Source of the DNA: a virus
Reading direction: 5' to 3' (one strand)
Length of the DNA stretch: 40,728 bases
IMG/VR virus record: IMGVR_UViG_3300023697_000636
Location: 1-40,728 of that record
A model generated the notes under the pieces. It was given only the letters and a program-made list of their open reading frames with translations. It searched no databases and was not told the origin of the DNA. Shown here piece after piece: positions 1-8,893 of the stretch. How positions within the stretch are numbered: position 1 is the first letter of the stretch; each line of letters begins with the position of its first letter. The translations under genes were made by a program, and so were the position numbers.

Positions 1-60
1 CACAGGGAAGTGGTTTAACTGATAAGTTAAATGTTAACATATAAGTCATACTCTTAAAGG

Positions 61-88
61 TTGTTAAGACTACTAATTGACGAATAGT
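61..88 (+). repeat. Copy 1 of a 28-bp leader motif
   Basis: The pattern is TTGTTAAGAC, 3 nt, TAATTG, 5 nt, TAGT. The same words with identical spacing recur at 196-223. Flanking bases of this copy form an imperfect dyad, GACTA (68-72) with TAGTC (85-89), as expected for an operator or transcription-factor site. Confidence 0.6.
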
Positions 89-195
89 CTAAGAGTTAAA
101 GTAAGTAAGTTAGTCGATGAATTAGTTAATCAATCATAAATGGATCCTTTTTAAATAAGTTAGTCATCTATAATTAATTAACTTACTTAGTTAAA

Positions 196-223
196 TTGTT
201 AAGACCGGTAATTGGCCATTAGT
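196..223 (+). repeat. Copy 2 of a 28-bp leader motif
   Basis: TTGTTAAGAC, 3 nt, TAATTG, 5 nt, TAGT, with the same spacing as the copy at 61-88 (135 bp apart). The variable positions differ between copies, so this is conservation of a site and not a recent duplication. The centre contains TGGCCA. The motif ends 28 bp before the terminase start codon. Confidence 0.6.
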
Positions 224-251
224 TCTTAATATTATACTACAAGGAAATGAG

Positions 252-716
252 ATGGAAGTTAGCACGTATGTTGAAGACGACACTAGACCTATTAAGTCTT
301 ATAAAGGTGGTTCTCGACGTTCAATTAAAAGACTTGAATACTTAGGTTTTGATCCTATTAAGGCTCTTGTTGATAAATATAATGAAATTGAGAGTGAAGT
401 TCTTTACCAAAAGAAATTAAGAAGTAAAGAAATTATAGAACTAGATTCTAAAGGAAAAGAGAAATCATTTTATGCTCCTAATTTATATGAATTGTTTGAT
501 AAACAAATCACGATAGCTGATAAGCTATTGAAATATAGATATGGTGCTGTAAATGAAGACGCTGAAGAGTCTGGGGCTAAGCCGGCTCAATTGACAGTTA
601 TACTACACAATGAAGGAGAAATTTATAGTGTTGGAGATACAGAAACAACTGATTCAGTTGATGAAGATACATGGGTTGATCCCGATGTTTCTACCGACGA
701 CAGAGCTTACGATTGA
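252..716 (+). CDS. terS: Small terminase subunit (TerS)
   Basis: This 154-residue protein is likely the DNA-recognition subunit of the packaging motor, which binds concatemeric phage DNA and hands it to the large subunit. The N-terminal part (SRRSIKRLEYLGFDPIKALV, about residues 21-40) is the segment seen in many small terminases of siphoviruses and podoviruses. It is followed by a charged helical stretch and a segment of the type LYELFDKQITIADKLLKYRY (about 77-96), the usual helical oligomerisation core. The C-terminus is acidic, as is common. The start has AAGGA 5-10 bp upstream. It is the first gene of the packaging operon, with TerL two genes downstream. The assignment rests on sequence character and synteny. 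Confidence 0.75.
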   Translation: MEVSTYVEDDTRPIKSYKGGSRRSIKRLEYLGFDPIKALVDKYNEIESEVLYQKKLRSKEIIELDSKGKEKSFYAPNLYELFDKQITIADKLLKYRYGAVNEDAEESGAKPAQLTVILHNEGEIYSVGDTETTDSVDEDTWVDPDVSTDDRAYD

Positions 717-909
717 GTTTAGTATTGGTTATGTTAACGTAACAATTGATCGATTGATTAAACATAGGTTTAGTGCTGATAAAGGCTTGCCTGTGTTTAA
801 CGAATTGGAGCGAATTGGTATACCCATCGCGAAGAATATTCGTAATCTTAAGATTAATATAACCAACGACGAACTTATGTTGTGTACATCGGAGTATTAT
901 GTCTATTAA
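685..909 (+). CDS. Small hypothetical protein between the terminase genes
   Basis: This is an unrecognised protein of about 74 residues with no transmembrane segment. It is rich in Ile, Asn and charged residues and ends in CTSEYYVY. The open frame extends back to an ATG at 610, deep inside the small terminase gene. I prefer the ATG at 685 because overlap with terS is then 32 bp, but neither ATG (nor one at 661) has a good ribosome site, so translation probably depends on coupling to terS. Its stop overlaps the start of the next gene. Function unknown. Confidence 0.5.
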   Translation: MFLPTTELTIEFSIGYVNVTIDRLIKHRFSADKGLPVFNELERIGIPIAKNIRNLKINITNDELMLCTSEYYVY

Positions 910-1261
910 ATGGTGCGATAGATCATTGCTAATATCACCTGTTTACTATACTCTAATTAAGTCTCAAAAAGATTTTGATAAAGTTTGTAGGAAACTTGGG
1001 GTTAAGCCTTTTAATTGGCTAAAGACAGAACATTCCAATGCAACTACTCATTTCTTTACAAAAGATGATAAAGTAACTGCTGTAGTGTGTATTGACACTA
1101 ACTCAGGAAGTCCTAATCAGATACGCTCTTTAATTGTGCATGAAGCTGTACACATCAAACAAGAGATTTGTGCCTTACTTGGAGAAACACACCCCAGTAG
1201 AGAATTTGAAGCGTACATGCTTCAATCAATAACAGACGAATTATTTAATCTATGTCCGTAA
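899..1261 (+). CDS. Putative zinc metallopeptidase-like protein (HExxH)
   Basis: This 120-residue protein has a clear zincin signature. HEAVH occupies residues 81-85 in a predicted helix, preceded by the hydrophobic stretch RSLIV. A glutamate in the downstream SREFEAY segment (E102 or E104) is placed as a third metal ligand, so a gluzincin-like minimal peptidase is likely. Small proteins of this kind are known in siphovirus packaging and head regions, but I do not know a proven substrate. It overlaps the preceding gene by 11 bp and the large terminase by 10 bp, so it is translated with the packaging genes. A capsid-processing or DNA-end role is only inference. The motif is clear and the activity unproven. 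Confidence 0.65.
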   Translation: MSIKWCDRSLLISPVYYTLIKSQKDFDKVCRKLGVKPFNWLKTEHSNATTHFFTKDDKVTAVVCIDTNSGSPNQIRSLIVHEAVHIKQEICALLGETHPSREFEAYMLQSITDELFNLCP

Positions 1262-2580
1262 GATTACACCCAGGTCAGTCTCGTGTTTATCGTGACTTAT
1301 TTATTGATAAGACTCATAGATATGTTACAGTTAATTGCAGTCGTGGCTGGGGTAAATCTTACTTTGCTGGTACAGCTGCAATGACTGCTGTACATGAGCT
1401 AATGGAACTACCTAAGACAGTTCCGAATAAGGATGTGTATGTTATTGCCCCTACATTTGATCAAGTTGTTGATATTTACTATCCAATTTTATCTTATGAT
1501 TTAGGGGCTGATAATTTAGCGTTAAAATCAAGTAAAGATACAGGTAGGTTCTTGTTCCCTAACAACGTCAACCTGAGGCTTTTATCATATGAAGCCGTTG
1601 AGCGTATGCGAGGTAAAGGCTCTTACTTTACTGTTTGGGACGAAGTTGCGTCTTGCAAGAAAGGTATCAATCCTAAAGAAGCTTGGCAATCTGTTATACA
1701 ACCAACGATGACTACTCGTTGGTCAGCTCAGAAAGCTAAGTTGTATAAAGCTCGATCTCCTTCTAGGGGTTTGATAATTAGTACACCTAAAGGATTTGAT
1801 TACTTTCATGAGCTGTGCCATTATCATGAGAGCGACCCTGATTGGGGTTACTACCATTATGATTACACACAATCACCATTCTTAGATCGTTCTGAGATTG
1901 ATAAAGCAAGACTAAACTTAGACCCAATTAAATTTGCATCAGAATATAAAGCTAGCTTTGAAGAGTCTGGTAATAATGTGTTTTATATGTTTAATCGTAA
2001 GATTCACGTAAGACACGACCTAGGTTACTTTCAAGATGGTGAAGATGTTCATGTTGCAATTGACTTTAACGTTGGTTTACAATGTTCTTCAGCAGGAGCA
2101 ATTAGAGGTGGTCAAATCCACTTATTAGATGAGTTTAAAGGTCATCCAGATACCGAAGCTCTAGCTATTGCTATTAAGACAAAATACCCTGGAAGGAAAA
2201 TCTATGCTTATCCAGACCCTTCTGGACGTGCAAGAAAGAGTTCTGCTCCTGTGGGTAGGACAGACTTTAGCATTTTGGAGTCGCACGGTATCAGGTGTCT
2301 CGCGAGGACAGCAAGCCCGCCAATAGTTGATTCAGCTGCAGCCGTCAATCGGATGCTTATGAACGCTAATAAACAATCTAACATGTTTGTACACCCCTCT
2401 TGTAAAGGTACTATTGAATCTTTAGAGAGAACATCATGGTTAGACGGCAACCCGAATACAGCGACTATTGATAAATCAAAAGGAGTAGAGCACTTCTCAG
2501 ATGGTGTACGATACATGACTGAGTATCTATTTCCAGTGTTGTCTGGCACAACACGAACTAAAAGAGGCTTTGGATTTTAA
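1252..2580 (+). CDS. terL: Large terminase subunit (TerL)
   Basis: The 442-residue packaging ATPase and nuclease drives DNA into the prohead and cuts concatemers. The ATPase half has a Walker A variant CSRGWGKS at 29-36 and a Walker B ending TVWDE (D130, E131). The nuclease half shows the RNase H-like acidic strand VHVAIDFNVG and a second conserved acidic segment AYPDPSGRA. Length is typical for the family. The ATG at 1252 overlaps the stop of the metallopeptidase-like gene. The next gene starts directly after the TerL stop. In most related phages the portal follows, but here about 9 kb of fibre genes intervene. Assignment is secure. Confidence 0.95.
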   Translation: MSVRLHPGQSRVYRDLFIDKTHRYVTVNCSRGWGKSYFAGTAAMTAVHELMELPKTVPNKDVYVIAPTFDQVVDIYYPILSYDLGADNLALKSSKDTGRFLFPNNVNLRLLSYEAVERMRGKGSYFTVWDEVASCKKGINPKEAWQSVIQPTMTTRWSAQKAKLYKARSPSRGLIISTPKGFDYFHELCHYHESDPDWGYYHYDYTQSPFLDRSEIDKARLNLDPIKFASEYKASFEESGNNVFYMFNRKIHVRHDLGYFQDGEDVHVAIDFNVGLQCSSAGAIRGGQIHLLDEFKGHPDTEALAIAIKTKYPGRKIYAYPDPSGRARKSSAPVGRTDFSILESHGIRCLARTASPPIVDSAAAVNRMLMNANKQSNMFVHPSCKGTIESLERTSWLDGNPNTATIDKSKGVEHFSDGVRYMTEYLFPVLSGTTRTKRGFGF

Positions 2581-5500
2581 ATGGCTGATTTACTTATCCC
2601 AATTGATAGTTCTTTAAAGAACTTTGAAAAATATGAACAACAAGGCGATGGCTCTTTTGCACAAATTGTAAAAGCTATTAGTGGTACAGGTGGCGGCGGT
2701 GGAGCTTCAGGTGATGTAACCTCAGCAGGTACTAATGGTACTTTAGCTCAAGCTGTTCAAGGTATCAATAATGGTGTACCTGTTCGAGTTAATCAAGCAG
2801 GTATCACTTTTACCAATAGTACTTTAAATACTAGTAGTGCTGAACTCGCTTCAGGCGCTAGTTTTGTAGGTACATGGGAAGATACGTTCAACCAACCAGC
2901 TGCTCAGCTGTTAGGCAATTCTAACCAACCGATGATCTACACGGTAGATCAAGCTATTGATGCTGCAGGTACCTATATTGTTAGCTCTACTAAATTCCGT
3001 CGAGGTGCTAACGAAGACGTATGTGAAAACATTCAGGTCAACGCTAATTACCTTCGAGTAACAGCTACCAATATCGGCTTGGCAGCAACCACCCTGTTTG
3101 AGCTAAACACCACATATGGTCCTTTGGCTGTAGCTCCTCAAGCTTTGAGTAACTCTGGAAATTATCCAGTAGCTGCTCGTGAAACGCAGAACTTTACTAA
3201 GAAACTTCGTGATCACTATCAGACATTTCCCAATGCTAACACACCTCGTGTTTCTAAAGCTGCTGGCGATGTGATCTTGGCTGATGGTAATGCAGTTGCT
3301 GCATCTTACTTAGTGATGTCTTTGGACCCACTAACCGCAGGTACTGAGACTTATATATCTACGGATGCCTTGTACTCTCTGCCTGTAGAACTTGGTCTAG
3401 GTGTCCATACTAGCCAACGTACGTATGGCCAAGAGTTGGCAGCTTCGGTCATCTCTGATCAATTTCAAGCTGCACCAGCTGAATTGACGATTTCCAGCAT
3501 TCAGCAAGCAACCACGATTTTGACTATCAGTACTACGACACCTCATGGATTACGTATCGGTGACCGTATTGGTATTTATGGTGTTACACAAGATTCACGT
3601 CTTAACTTACCAGCAGTGGTTGTGGCTACCACACCTAGCACTACTCAGTTTACTGTGACTTCTGGACCACAAGGCGCTATTACCTCGTTGACCGTTGGTC
3701 CTTTTAGCTCTGGCTACGTGTATAAACGTGATGCCTTGGCTTGGGCTATGAACGGCGCCTCTATGATTTTAGAGAACGCCACAGCAACTAATGCCTCTCT
3801 GTATATCAAAGCAGAAGGTGGAGATGCAATGCCTATTGGCATTGGTACTTATGGTGGTAGCCATTCGATCACTATTGGTACAACAGCTTCTGCAATTGCA
3901 GCTACTGGTGCGCTTAACTATGCCTTCCGACCAACTAACCAATACTTGATCTCTGTGATGGCAGATCGAGTACAGTGGAGTGATCGTATTGTAGATGGTG
4001 TAGGTCAGACAAGTAGCCGTGGTAGCGTTGACCAAATCTGTCCTGATCCTGATCAATTCTACTCTTTGCGTTATAGTGTTAAGAACCGTAAGTCTTTGAC
4101 AATTCCCGTTGCGAAGATTGTAAGTGTATCTAAGACAGGCACAACTACAGCTAATGTAACTACTGACGTAGCCCATGGATTAACAACTGGTGATTATATC
4201 AATACTTATGGAGTTCGAGACCAGACTAACTTTGCTAACTTGTCGTCAAGTACATTAGTTGCGTCTATCATTAATGCTACATCGTTCACAGTAACATGGG
4301 GCGCTGCGGTTACAGCAACTAGCTATGGTGGCTATGTATCTCGTGTACAAGGTTCTACATTACAGCAAGGAGCTGTACCTCAAGTTATCAGCACAGTGAA
4401 CCGTACAGGTAACATTGTTACACTGGTAGGTAGTGCTACATGGACTCTGTTAAGTATTGGCGACTTAGTCAACATCTACGGATGTCGTGTAGATGGCACT
4501 GGTGCTGATTTAGGAATCGATGGTGTCTATCGTGTACGTGACCAGCAAACTACAAGTTTATTCTTGGAAGCTATCCCTACACTGAATGCTCATGCTAACA
4601 ACCCAGTAACTCCAACAGGTGCTGATATTGTCACAACTAACTGTGGCGGTGGTGTGTTGAAGCGTACTGATTTACGTGTCAGCTTTACACGGTTGTTTGA
4701 TTATGAGCGTCTTCGTGTTGAGCCTCTGCCACGACCTGCAGCCGACTCTGCTAGTGCATTCCCTGTAGTTGTACAGACAGGTACTGTATCAGTCTCTTCT
4801 GGTACTATCACTTCTGTGTCTCAGATTGCAGCTTCTGTACCTCTGATGAACACGCCTAACGGTGCTACTAACAAGTCATTAGGTGTTACAATCACCAACG
4901 CTACAGCTAACACTGATCAATCCGCTACGGCTTTTGCTGGAGCTGGTCGTGTTAACGGTACTGTAGTCGCAGCTGCTAACGGTGCAGGTGCAGTTATCAG
5001 CTCTGAAATTAACGTTTCTGCTCTGACTTTAGGTACCGCTACGTCTGTTGTTGCAATCCTTCAAGAGTCTCGTGGTGGTACTAACTTTACCGATATTTGG
5101 CAAAGTGACCCCATTACAGCTACTGGTATCGTGACATCGCCTACTTTAGTTGTTGCGGGTCGTCGTCGGTGGTGTTTCCATTCTATTGGTGGTACCTCTA
5201 CTACTGTAACTGCTACAATTACAACTCTTGAGTTGTTTGGTAACTACCCTGTAGTACGGATGTTCCGTGATGTTTACTCTGCAACTAACCCTTTAGCTAC
5301 AGTGTACAACTCGGCTACAGCCGTTGCTTCTAGCTTAGTATTAACTACTCTTAACTCTACAACAGCTTCTTGGCTGATTGAGGGCATGAATACGTTGACG
5401 TTCTTTGTGACGTTAACTGGTGCGCCTACTGTAACTACTCAACCAATTCTATCGGCTGAATTCTCGATGGATGGTACTAACTGGTTTGCTACTGGTGCCA

Positions 5501-5646
5501 TAATGACTGCCGCTGGTAACGGTACGTATCGAGTCAACGTTCAGAATGAACTTTGGAAGTTTGCTAGGGTACGTGTGTCTACAGCAGCTGTGTTCTCAGC
5601 TGGTAGTTACACAATCTCTTTGTTAGGTATGAATGCTCGAGGTTAA
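2581..5646 (+). CDS. Large virion protein with repeated beta domains, probable tail appendage
   Basis: This 1021-residue beta-rich, Thr/Ser/Ala/Gly-rich protein has a glycine run near residue 38 and no enzymatic motif that I recognise. Three related segments start near residues 304, 512 and 602. Each has the pattern hydrophobic strand, THGL or equivalent, IGD, I-YG, which resembles the FCCH-like repeats of phage structural proteins. The C-terminal 250 residues look like one or more beta-sandwich domains. Codons here use more C- and G-ending forms than the flanking genes, as in the capsid gene, suggesting high expression. It begins immediately after the TerL stop. Probable role: tail fibre, baseplate decoration or head decoration; which one cannot be decided from sequence. 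Confidence 0.6.
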   Translation: MADLLIPIDSSLKNFEKYEQQGDGSFAQIVKAISGTGGGGGASGDVTSAGTNGTLAQAVQGINNGVPVRVNQAGITFTNSTLNTSSAELASGASFVGTWEDTFNQPAAQLLGNSNQPMIYTVDQAIDAAGTYIVSSTKFRRGANEDVCENIQVNANYLRVTATNIGLAATTLFELNTTYGPLAVAPQALSNSGNYPVAARETQNFTKKLRDHYQTFPNANTPRVSKAAGDVILADGNAVAASYLVMSLDPLTAGTETYISTDALYSLPVELGLGVHTSQRTYGQELAASVISDQFQAAPAELTISSIQQATTILTISTTTPHGLRIGDRIGIYGVTQDSRLNLPAVVVATTPSTTQFTVTSGPQGAITSLTVGPFSSGYVYKRDALAWAMNGASMILENATATNASLYIKAEGGDAMPIGIGTYGGSHSITIGTTASAIAATGALNYAFRPTNQYLISVMADRVQWSDRIVDGVGQTSSRGSVDQICPDPDQFYSLRYSVKNRKSLTIPVAKIVSVSKTGTTTANVTTDVAHGLTTGDYINTYGVRDQTNFANLSSSTLVASIINATSFTVTWGAAVTATSYGGYVSRVQGSTLQQGAVPQVISTVNRTGNIVTLVGSATWTLLSIGDLVNIYGCRVDGTGADLGIDGVYRVRDQQTTSLFLEAIPTLNAHANNPVTPTGADIVTTNCGGGVLKRTDLRVSFTRLFDYERLRVEPLPRPAADSASAFPVVVQTGTVSVSSGTITSVSQIAASVPLMNTPNGATNKSLGVTITNATANTDQSATAFAGAGRVNGTVVAAANGAGAVISSEINVSALTLGTATSVVAILQESRGGTNFTDIWQSDPITATGIVTSPTLVVAGRRRWCFHSIGGTSTTVTATITTLELFGNYPVVRMFRDVYSATNPLATVYNSATAVASSLVLTTLNSTTASWLIEGMNTLTFFVTLTGAPTVTTQPILSAEFSMDGTNWFATGAIMTAAGNGTYRVNVQNELWKFARVRVSTAAVFSAGSYTISLLGMNARG

Positions 5647-5657
5647 GGGAGTTTAAA

Positions 5658-5960
5658 ATGACATTTGATTCAACAGTGATCGGCCAACCATACACACGCG
5701 TACAAGATATTCGTATCGAGTACACAGGTGAACATACTTGTAATGTGCATGCGTTGTTTCGTAATTACGTTCCATTAATTGATGGCAGTCATGCCCCAAT
5801 CGGTGAAGAGTTTAAACGATGTATTGAACTTCGACCCGATAACATGTCTGATCCTGTTGAGTTGTTTATGCCTGGAGGGGATATCCCTCTGGGTATTTCA
5901 ACCACAATCGGTGATTTAATGGTAGGTGTTTTCTCTGTTATTCGTAACAGAATGTTTTAA
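5658..5960 (+). CDS. Small hypothetical virion-cassette protein
   Basis: This 100-residue protein has no motif I recognise and is mixed beta/alpha by composition. The start has GGGAGTT about 5 bp upstream. It follows the large beta-repeat protein by 11 bp and is closed by a strong intrinsic terminator, so it ends a transcription unit and is probably made with that protein as an accessory subunit or assembly factor. Function unknown. Confidence 0.6.
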   Translation: MTFDSTVIGQPYTRVQDIRIEYTGEHTCNVHALFRNYVPLIDGSHAPIGEEFKRCIELRPDNMSDPVELFMPGGDIPLGISTTIGDLMVGVFSVIRNRMF

Positions 5961-5966
5961 TTAAAA

Positions 5967-5991
5967 GGCCCGATCATTCGGGCCGTTTTTT
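5967..5991 (+). terminator. Rho-independent terminator
   Basis: A perfect stem, GGCCCGA with TCGGGCC around a TCAT loop, is followed by G and six T. It lies 6 bp after the stop of the 5658-5960 gene and separates it from the fibre genes that follow. Confidence 0.93.
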
Positions 5992-6005
5992 CAATATAGG
6001 CTCAT

Positions 6006-6494
6006 ATGGCTAGAAGTAATATTACACAAACAACTACGAGCTTGGTTGATGACAACGGCTCGGTGATCATCCCTTTAGTTAAGGGTGAACAGCTAAGCTT
6101 TGACGTGGTCATTGAGTGGCTCAATAGCTTGAACAATTTTAATATTCATGTTAACATTGTTGAGGCGGTGAATGATGGAGAAGGGACTGTCCCTAAGCTC
6201 CCCTTAGTAGGTGGTGTCAAACGTCTACTAAGTAAGACAAACGGCTATATTATAGATAGCACACCCTCAGATAATCAATTCTCATTTACATTACCTTGGG
6301 ACTTACATGTAGGCTTAGCTGTACAACCTAAGCCAGATGCTCCCGTTTATTTGTTCTTTGAATTAGAAGTCGGCTCTCCCGGTACTGGTGATAATACTAG
6401 TCCAGTTGGTGATGCTGCGCCTGTTGGTACCTTTGTTTGGAAACCAATTCATGGCTTGATTCAGCTTATGTATTCACCTACTGAGGAGGTATAA
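6006..6494 (+). CDS. Hypothetical structural protein upstream of the tail fibre
   Basis: This 162-residue protein has an N-terminal Thr-rich segment and alternating hydrophobic beta-strand character (LSFDVVIEWL, PVYLFFELEVG). It lacks transmembrane segments and catalytic motifs. Its stop overlaps the ATG of the long fibre gene, and GGAGG within its final codons serves that gene, so the two are translationally coupled. An adaptor connecting the fibre to the virion is a reasonable inference; no family is recognised. Confidence 0.6.
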   Translation: MARSNITQTTTSLVDDNGSVIIPLVKGEQLSFDVVIEWLNSLNNFNIHVNIVEAVNDGEGTVPKLPLVGGVKRLLSKTNGYIIDSTPSDNQFSFTLPWDLHVGLAVQPKPDAPVYLFFELEVGSPGTGDNTSPVGDAAPVGTFVWKPIHGLIQLMYSPTEEV

Positions 6495-8893
6495 TGTATA
6501 GTTTATCAATTACATCGAATACCTTACGTGTGTCGATGAGCAATACGGGGGCGCCTGGAGCTACAGGTACTAGTGCTTATCAAGCTGCAGTGGCTGGCGG
6601 TTATGTAGGTACAGAGAGTCAATTCAATAGCTATTTAGCAGATATTCAAGCTAATGTAACAGCTTCTGTTAATGCTGCAAGCTCATCGGCGGCTTCAGCT
6701 ACAATTGCTACTACTAAAGCTAGTGAAGCTAGTACTTCAGCAACTAACGCTTCTACCTCAGCTACTAGTGCAGCAACTTCTGCCAGTACTGCGACTACAA
6801 AGGCATCTGAAGCAAGTACATCAGCCAATAACGCAGCTACCTCAGCAAGTAATGCCTCTTCATCTGCTACAAGTGCAGCTAATAGCGCATCTTCAATTGC
6901 AGGCTCTGTTAGCGCAGCAGCTACAAGTGCAACTAATGCCGCTACCTCTGCTAGTAGTGCATCTACTTCAGCTAGTAATGCTTCTTTGAGTGCAGCTAAT
7001 GCAGCAACTTCAGAGACTAATGCCTCTTTATGGGCCACTAAATTAGGCTCTCCTGTTTCTGGTGGAGAATATAGCGCTAAATATTGGGCACAGCAAGCAG
7101 CTGCTTCTATTACAGGCCAGATGATCTATCGTGGTGTTTGGGATGCTAGTTCCGGTAGTTATCCAGCTGCGCCTACGCTTGGTTCGTTCTACAAAGTAAG
7201 CGTATCCGGATTAGTCAGCGGCACTCAGTATGATGCTAATGACAGCATTGTGTATAACGGTACAACTTGGGATAAAATTGACAACACTGAAGCAGCAGGT
7301 GCTGCCTTAAACTATCAAGATTTCAATACTGGTGCTGTTGTCTCTTCAGCTGTAGGTCGTTTGACTTGGAATTCAGGTGATCAGACACTTGATCTTGGTC
7401 TCTCAGCCAATTGTGTATTGCAAGTAGGTCAAGAAACTCTAGTGCGTGTTTATAACAATACTGGAAGCCTGATTACTAATGGCTCTCCTGTGTATATCAC
7501 CGGAAGTCAAGGTAATCGAGTTACTGTAGCATTGGCTAACAGCTCCTCTGAAGCTACAAGCTCGAAGACTATAGGTATTGCAACTGAAGATATTGCGAAT
7601 GCGACAGAAGGCTTCGTCACCCATCAAGGTATTGTTCGTAGTTTGAATACCTCGGCTTACACCGAAGGTACCGCGCTTTGGGTTGGTTCTACAGCTGGTA
7701 CAATCACAAGCACTAGACCAACTGCCCCTGGACATGCGGTTCTGTTAGGTTGGGTGACACGTCAGCATGCCACTGTAGGTACATTATTTGTTAATGTAGC
7801 TAATGGCTATGAGCTAGAAGAGCTGCACAATGTAAAGATCACCAGTGTAGCAGACAAGCATGTATTGATTTATGACAATGCTCAAGGGGTTTGGGTCAAT
7901 CGACTATTACTAGCCACAGACATACCGACACTTAATCAAAACACAACAGGTACAGCTGCTAACGTAACAGGTACTGTGGCAATTGCTAACGGTGGCACAG
8001 GTGCAACCAGCGCAGCAGCTGCTAAGACTAATTTATCTCTGAATAACGTAGATAATACCAGCGATGCTAATAAGCCAGTATCTACAGCTCAACAAGCTGC
8101 TCTGGATTTAAAGGCGTCTATTGCTAGCCCTACTTTTACAGGCACTGTTGGTGGCATAACAAAAGCTATGGTAGGGTTAGGCAGTGTTGATAACACAGCG
8201 GATACTGCTAAACCTATTTCTACAGCAACCCAGTCGGCATTGGACTTAAAGGCACCTCTGGCTAGCCCTACATTTACTGGTACAGTCAGTGGTGTAACCA
8301 AGGCTATGGTAGACCTAGGTAGTGTTGATAATACAGCAGACACGGCTAAACCTATCTCAACAGCACAACAAGCTGCATTAGATTTAAAAGCACCCTTAGC
8401 TAGTCCAACATTCACAGGTACAGTTAACGGTATCACAGCTACGATGGTTGGTTTAGGAAACGTCAATAACACGAGTGATGCTAATAAACCAGTATCAACT
8501 GCGCAACAGACAGCATTAAACCTAAAGGCTGATGCTGCTTCATCTGTGCTTACTGGCACAACTACCGCAACCGTGGTTAAGTTCTCCAGCCAATATGCAG
8601 CTGGAAACAGCGGTACAGCCGTCACAGTTAACTTTGCAAACGGTCAAAAACAAGCACTGACATTAACAGGTAACGCGACGGTTACTTTAAGCTTTCCAGG
8701 TGTAAGTAACTATCTATTAGTACTTACACAGGATGCTACAGGCAGTCGTACAGTGACGTGGTCTGGTGTCACTCGCTACGTTGGTAGTGCAACAGCTCCT
8801 GCAATTAATACTGCTGCCAGCAGCTCCACGATCATGTCATTCTACTATGATGGCACTAACGTGTGGATGGCTGGTTCTAAGGTGAATGCATAA
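6494..8893 (+). CDS. Tail fibre protein with Ala/Ser/Thr coiled coil and 46-residue repeats
   Basis: This is a 799-residue fibre. An N-terminal segment with a short collagen-like GAPGATG and a SAYQAAVAGGYVGTESQF motif is typical of phage fibres at the virion-attachment end. Residues of about 55-180 are a low-complexity Ala/Ser/Thr/Asn heptad-like region forming a trimeric rod. A globular part follows, then four 46-residue repeats of the type L-G-x-V-[DN]-N-T-x-D (8042-8590). The C-terminal domain of about 100 residues (beta-rich, ending near DGTNVWMAGS) is the likely tip. It is followed by a second putative receptor-binding gene in TAATG overlap. Confidence 0.85.
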   Translation: MYSLSITSNTLRVSMSNTGAPGATGTSAYQAAVAGGYVGTESQFNSYLADIQANVTASVNAASSSAASATIATTKASEASTSATNASTSATSAATSASTATTKASEASTSANNAATSASNASSSATSAANSASSIAGSVSAAATSATNAATSASSASTSASNASLSAANAATSETNASLWATKLGSPVSGGEYSAKYWAQQAAASITGQMIYRGVWDASSGSYPAAPTLGSFYKVSVSGLVSGTQYDANDSIVYNGTTWDKIDNTEAAGAALNYQDFNTGAVVSSAVGRLTWNSGDQTLDLGLSANCVLQVGQETLVRVYNNTGSLITNGSPVYITGSQGNRVTVALANSSSEATSSKTIGIATEDIANATEGFVTHQGIVRSLNTSAYTEGTALWVGSTAGTITSTRPTAPGHAVLLGWVTRQHATVGTLFVNVANGYELEELHNVKITSVADKHVLIYDNAQGVWVNRLLLATDIPTLNQNTTGTAANVTGTVAIANGGTGATSAAAAKTNLSLNNVDNTSDANKPVSTAQQAALDLKASIASPTFTGTVGGITKAMVGLGSVDNTADTAKPISTATQSALDLKAPLASPTFTGTVSGVTKAMVDLGSVDNTADTAKPISTAQQAALDLKAPLASPTFTGTVNGITATMVGLGNVNNTSDANKPVSTAQQTALNLKADAASSVLTGTTTATVVKFSSQYAAGNSGTAVTVNFANGQKQALTLTGNATVTLSFPGVSNYLLVLTQDATGSRTVTWSGVTRYVGSATAPAINTAASSSTIMSFYYDGTNVWMAGSKVNA
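8042..8590 (+). repeat. Four 138-bp repeats in the fibre gene
   Basis: Units start near 8042, 8180, 8318 and 8456, a constant 138-bp (46-residue) period. Each encodes V-[DN]-N-T-x-D-x-x-K-P-[IV]-S-T-A, then A-L-x-L-K-A and a TFTGTV-like segment in the first three. The central two copies are nearest in sequence. The third-position divergence indicates an old, functionally kept fibre-shaft repeat. Confidence 0.85.

Larger units (their letters stand above)
1..251 (+). promoter_or_regulatory. AT-rich non-coding leader upstream of the terminase operon
   Basis: No plausible gene is present. The stretch is very AT-rich and dense in TTAGT/TAAGT words. It contains a perfect 10-bp palindrome (ATGTTAACAT, 31-40), a 28-bp motif present twice (61-88 and 196-223) and the repeated word TAAGTTAGTC (around 107 and 155). 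Its first bases, AAGTGG-TTAA-CTGATA near 8-24, resemble the leaders before the scaffold (about 18188-18204) and the holin (about 38769-38790). It is therefore probably an operon head with phage promoter and operator elements. I see no convincing sigma70 -35/-10 pair. The small terminase gene follows with AAGGA at 242-246. Confidence 0.5.

Noticed and set aside
1-251. Terminal repeat or genome end at the window start
   Set aside because: No sequence at the right edge repeats the left edge; the window end looks like an arbitrary cut in the genome.
6646-7038. Ala/Val/Leu-rich antisense open frame over the fibre coiled coil
   Set aside because: Produced by the repetitive Ala/Ser/Thr codons of the fibre; the translation is low-complexity with no start signal.
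8089-8625. Antisense frame across the fibre repeats
   Set aside because: Repeat-derived shadow of the fibre gene, on the strand with no other genes.
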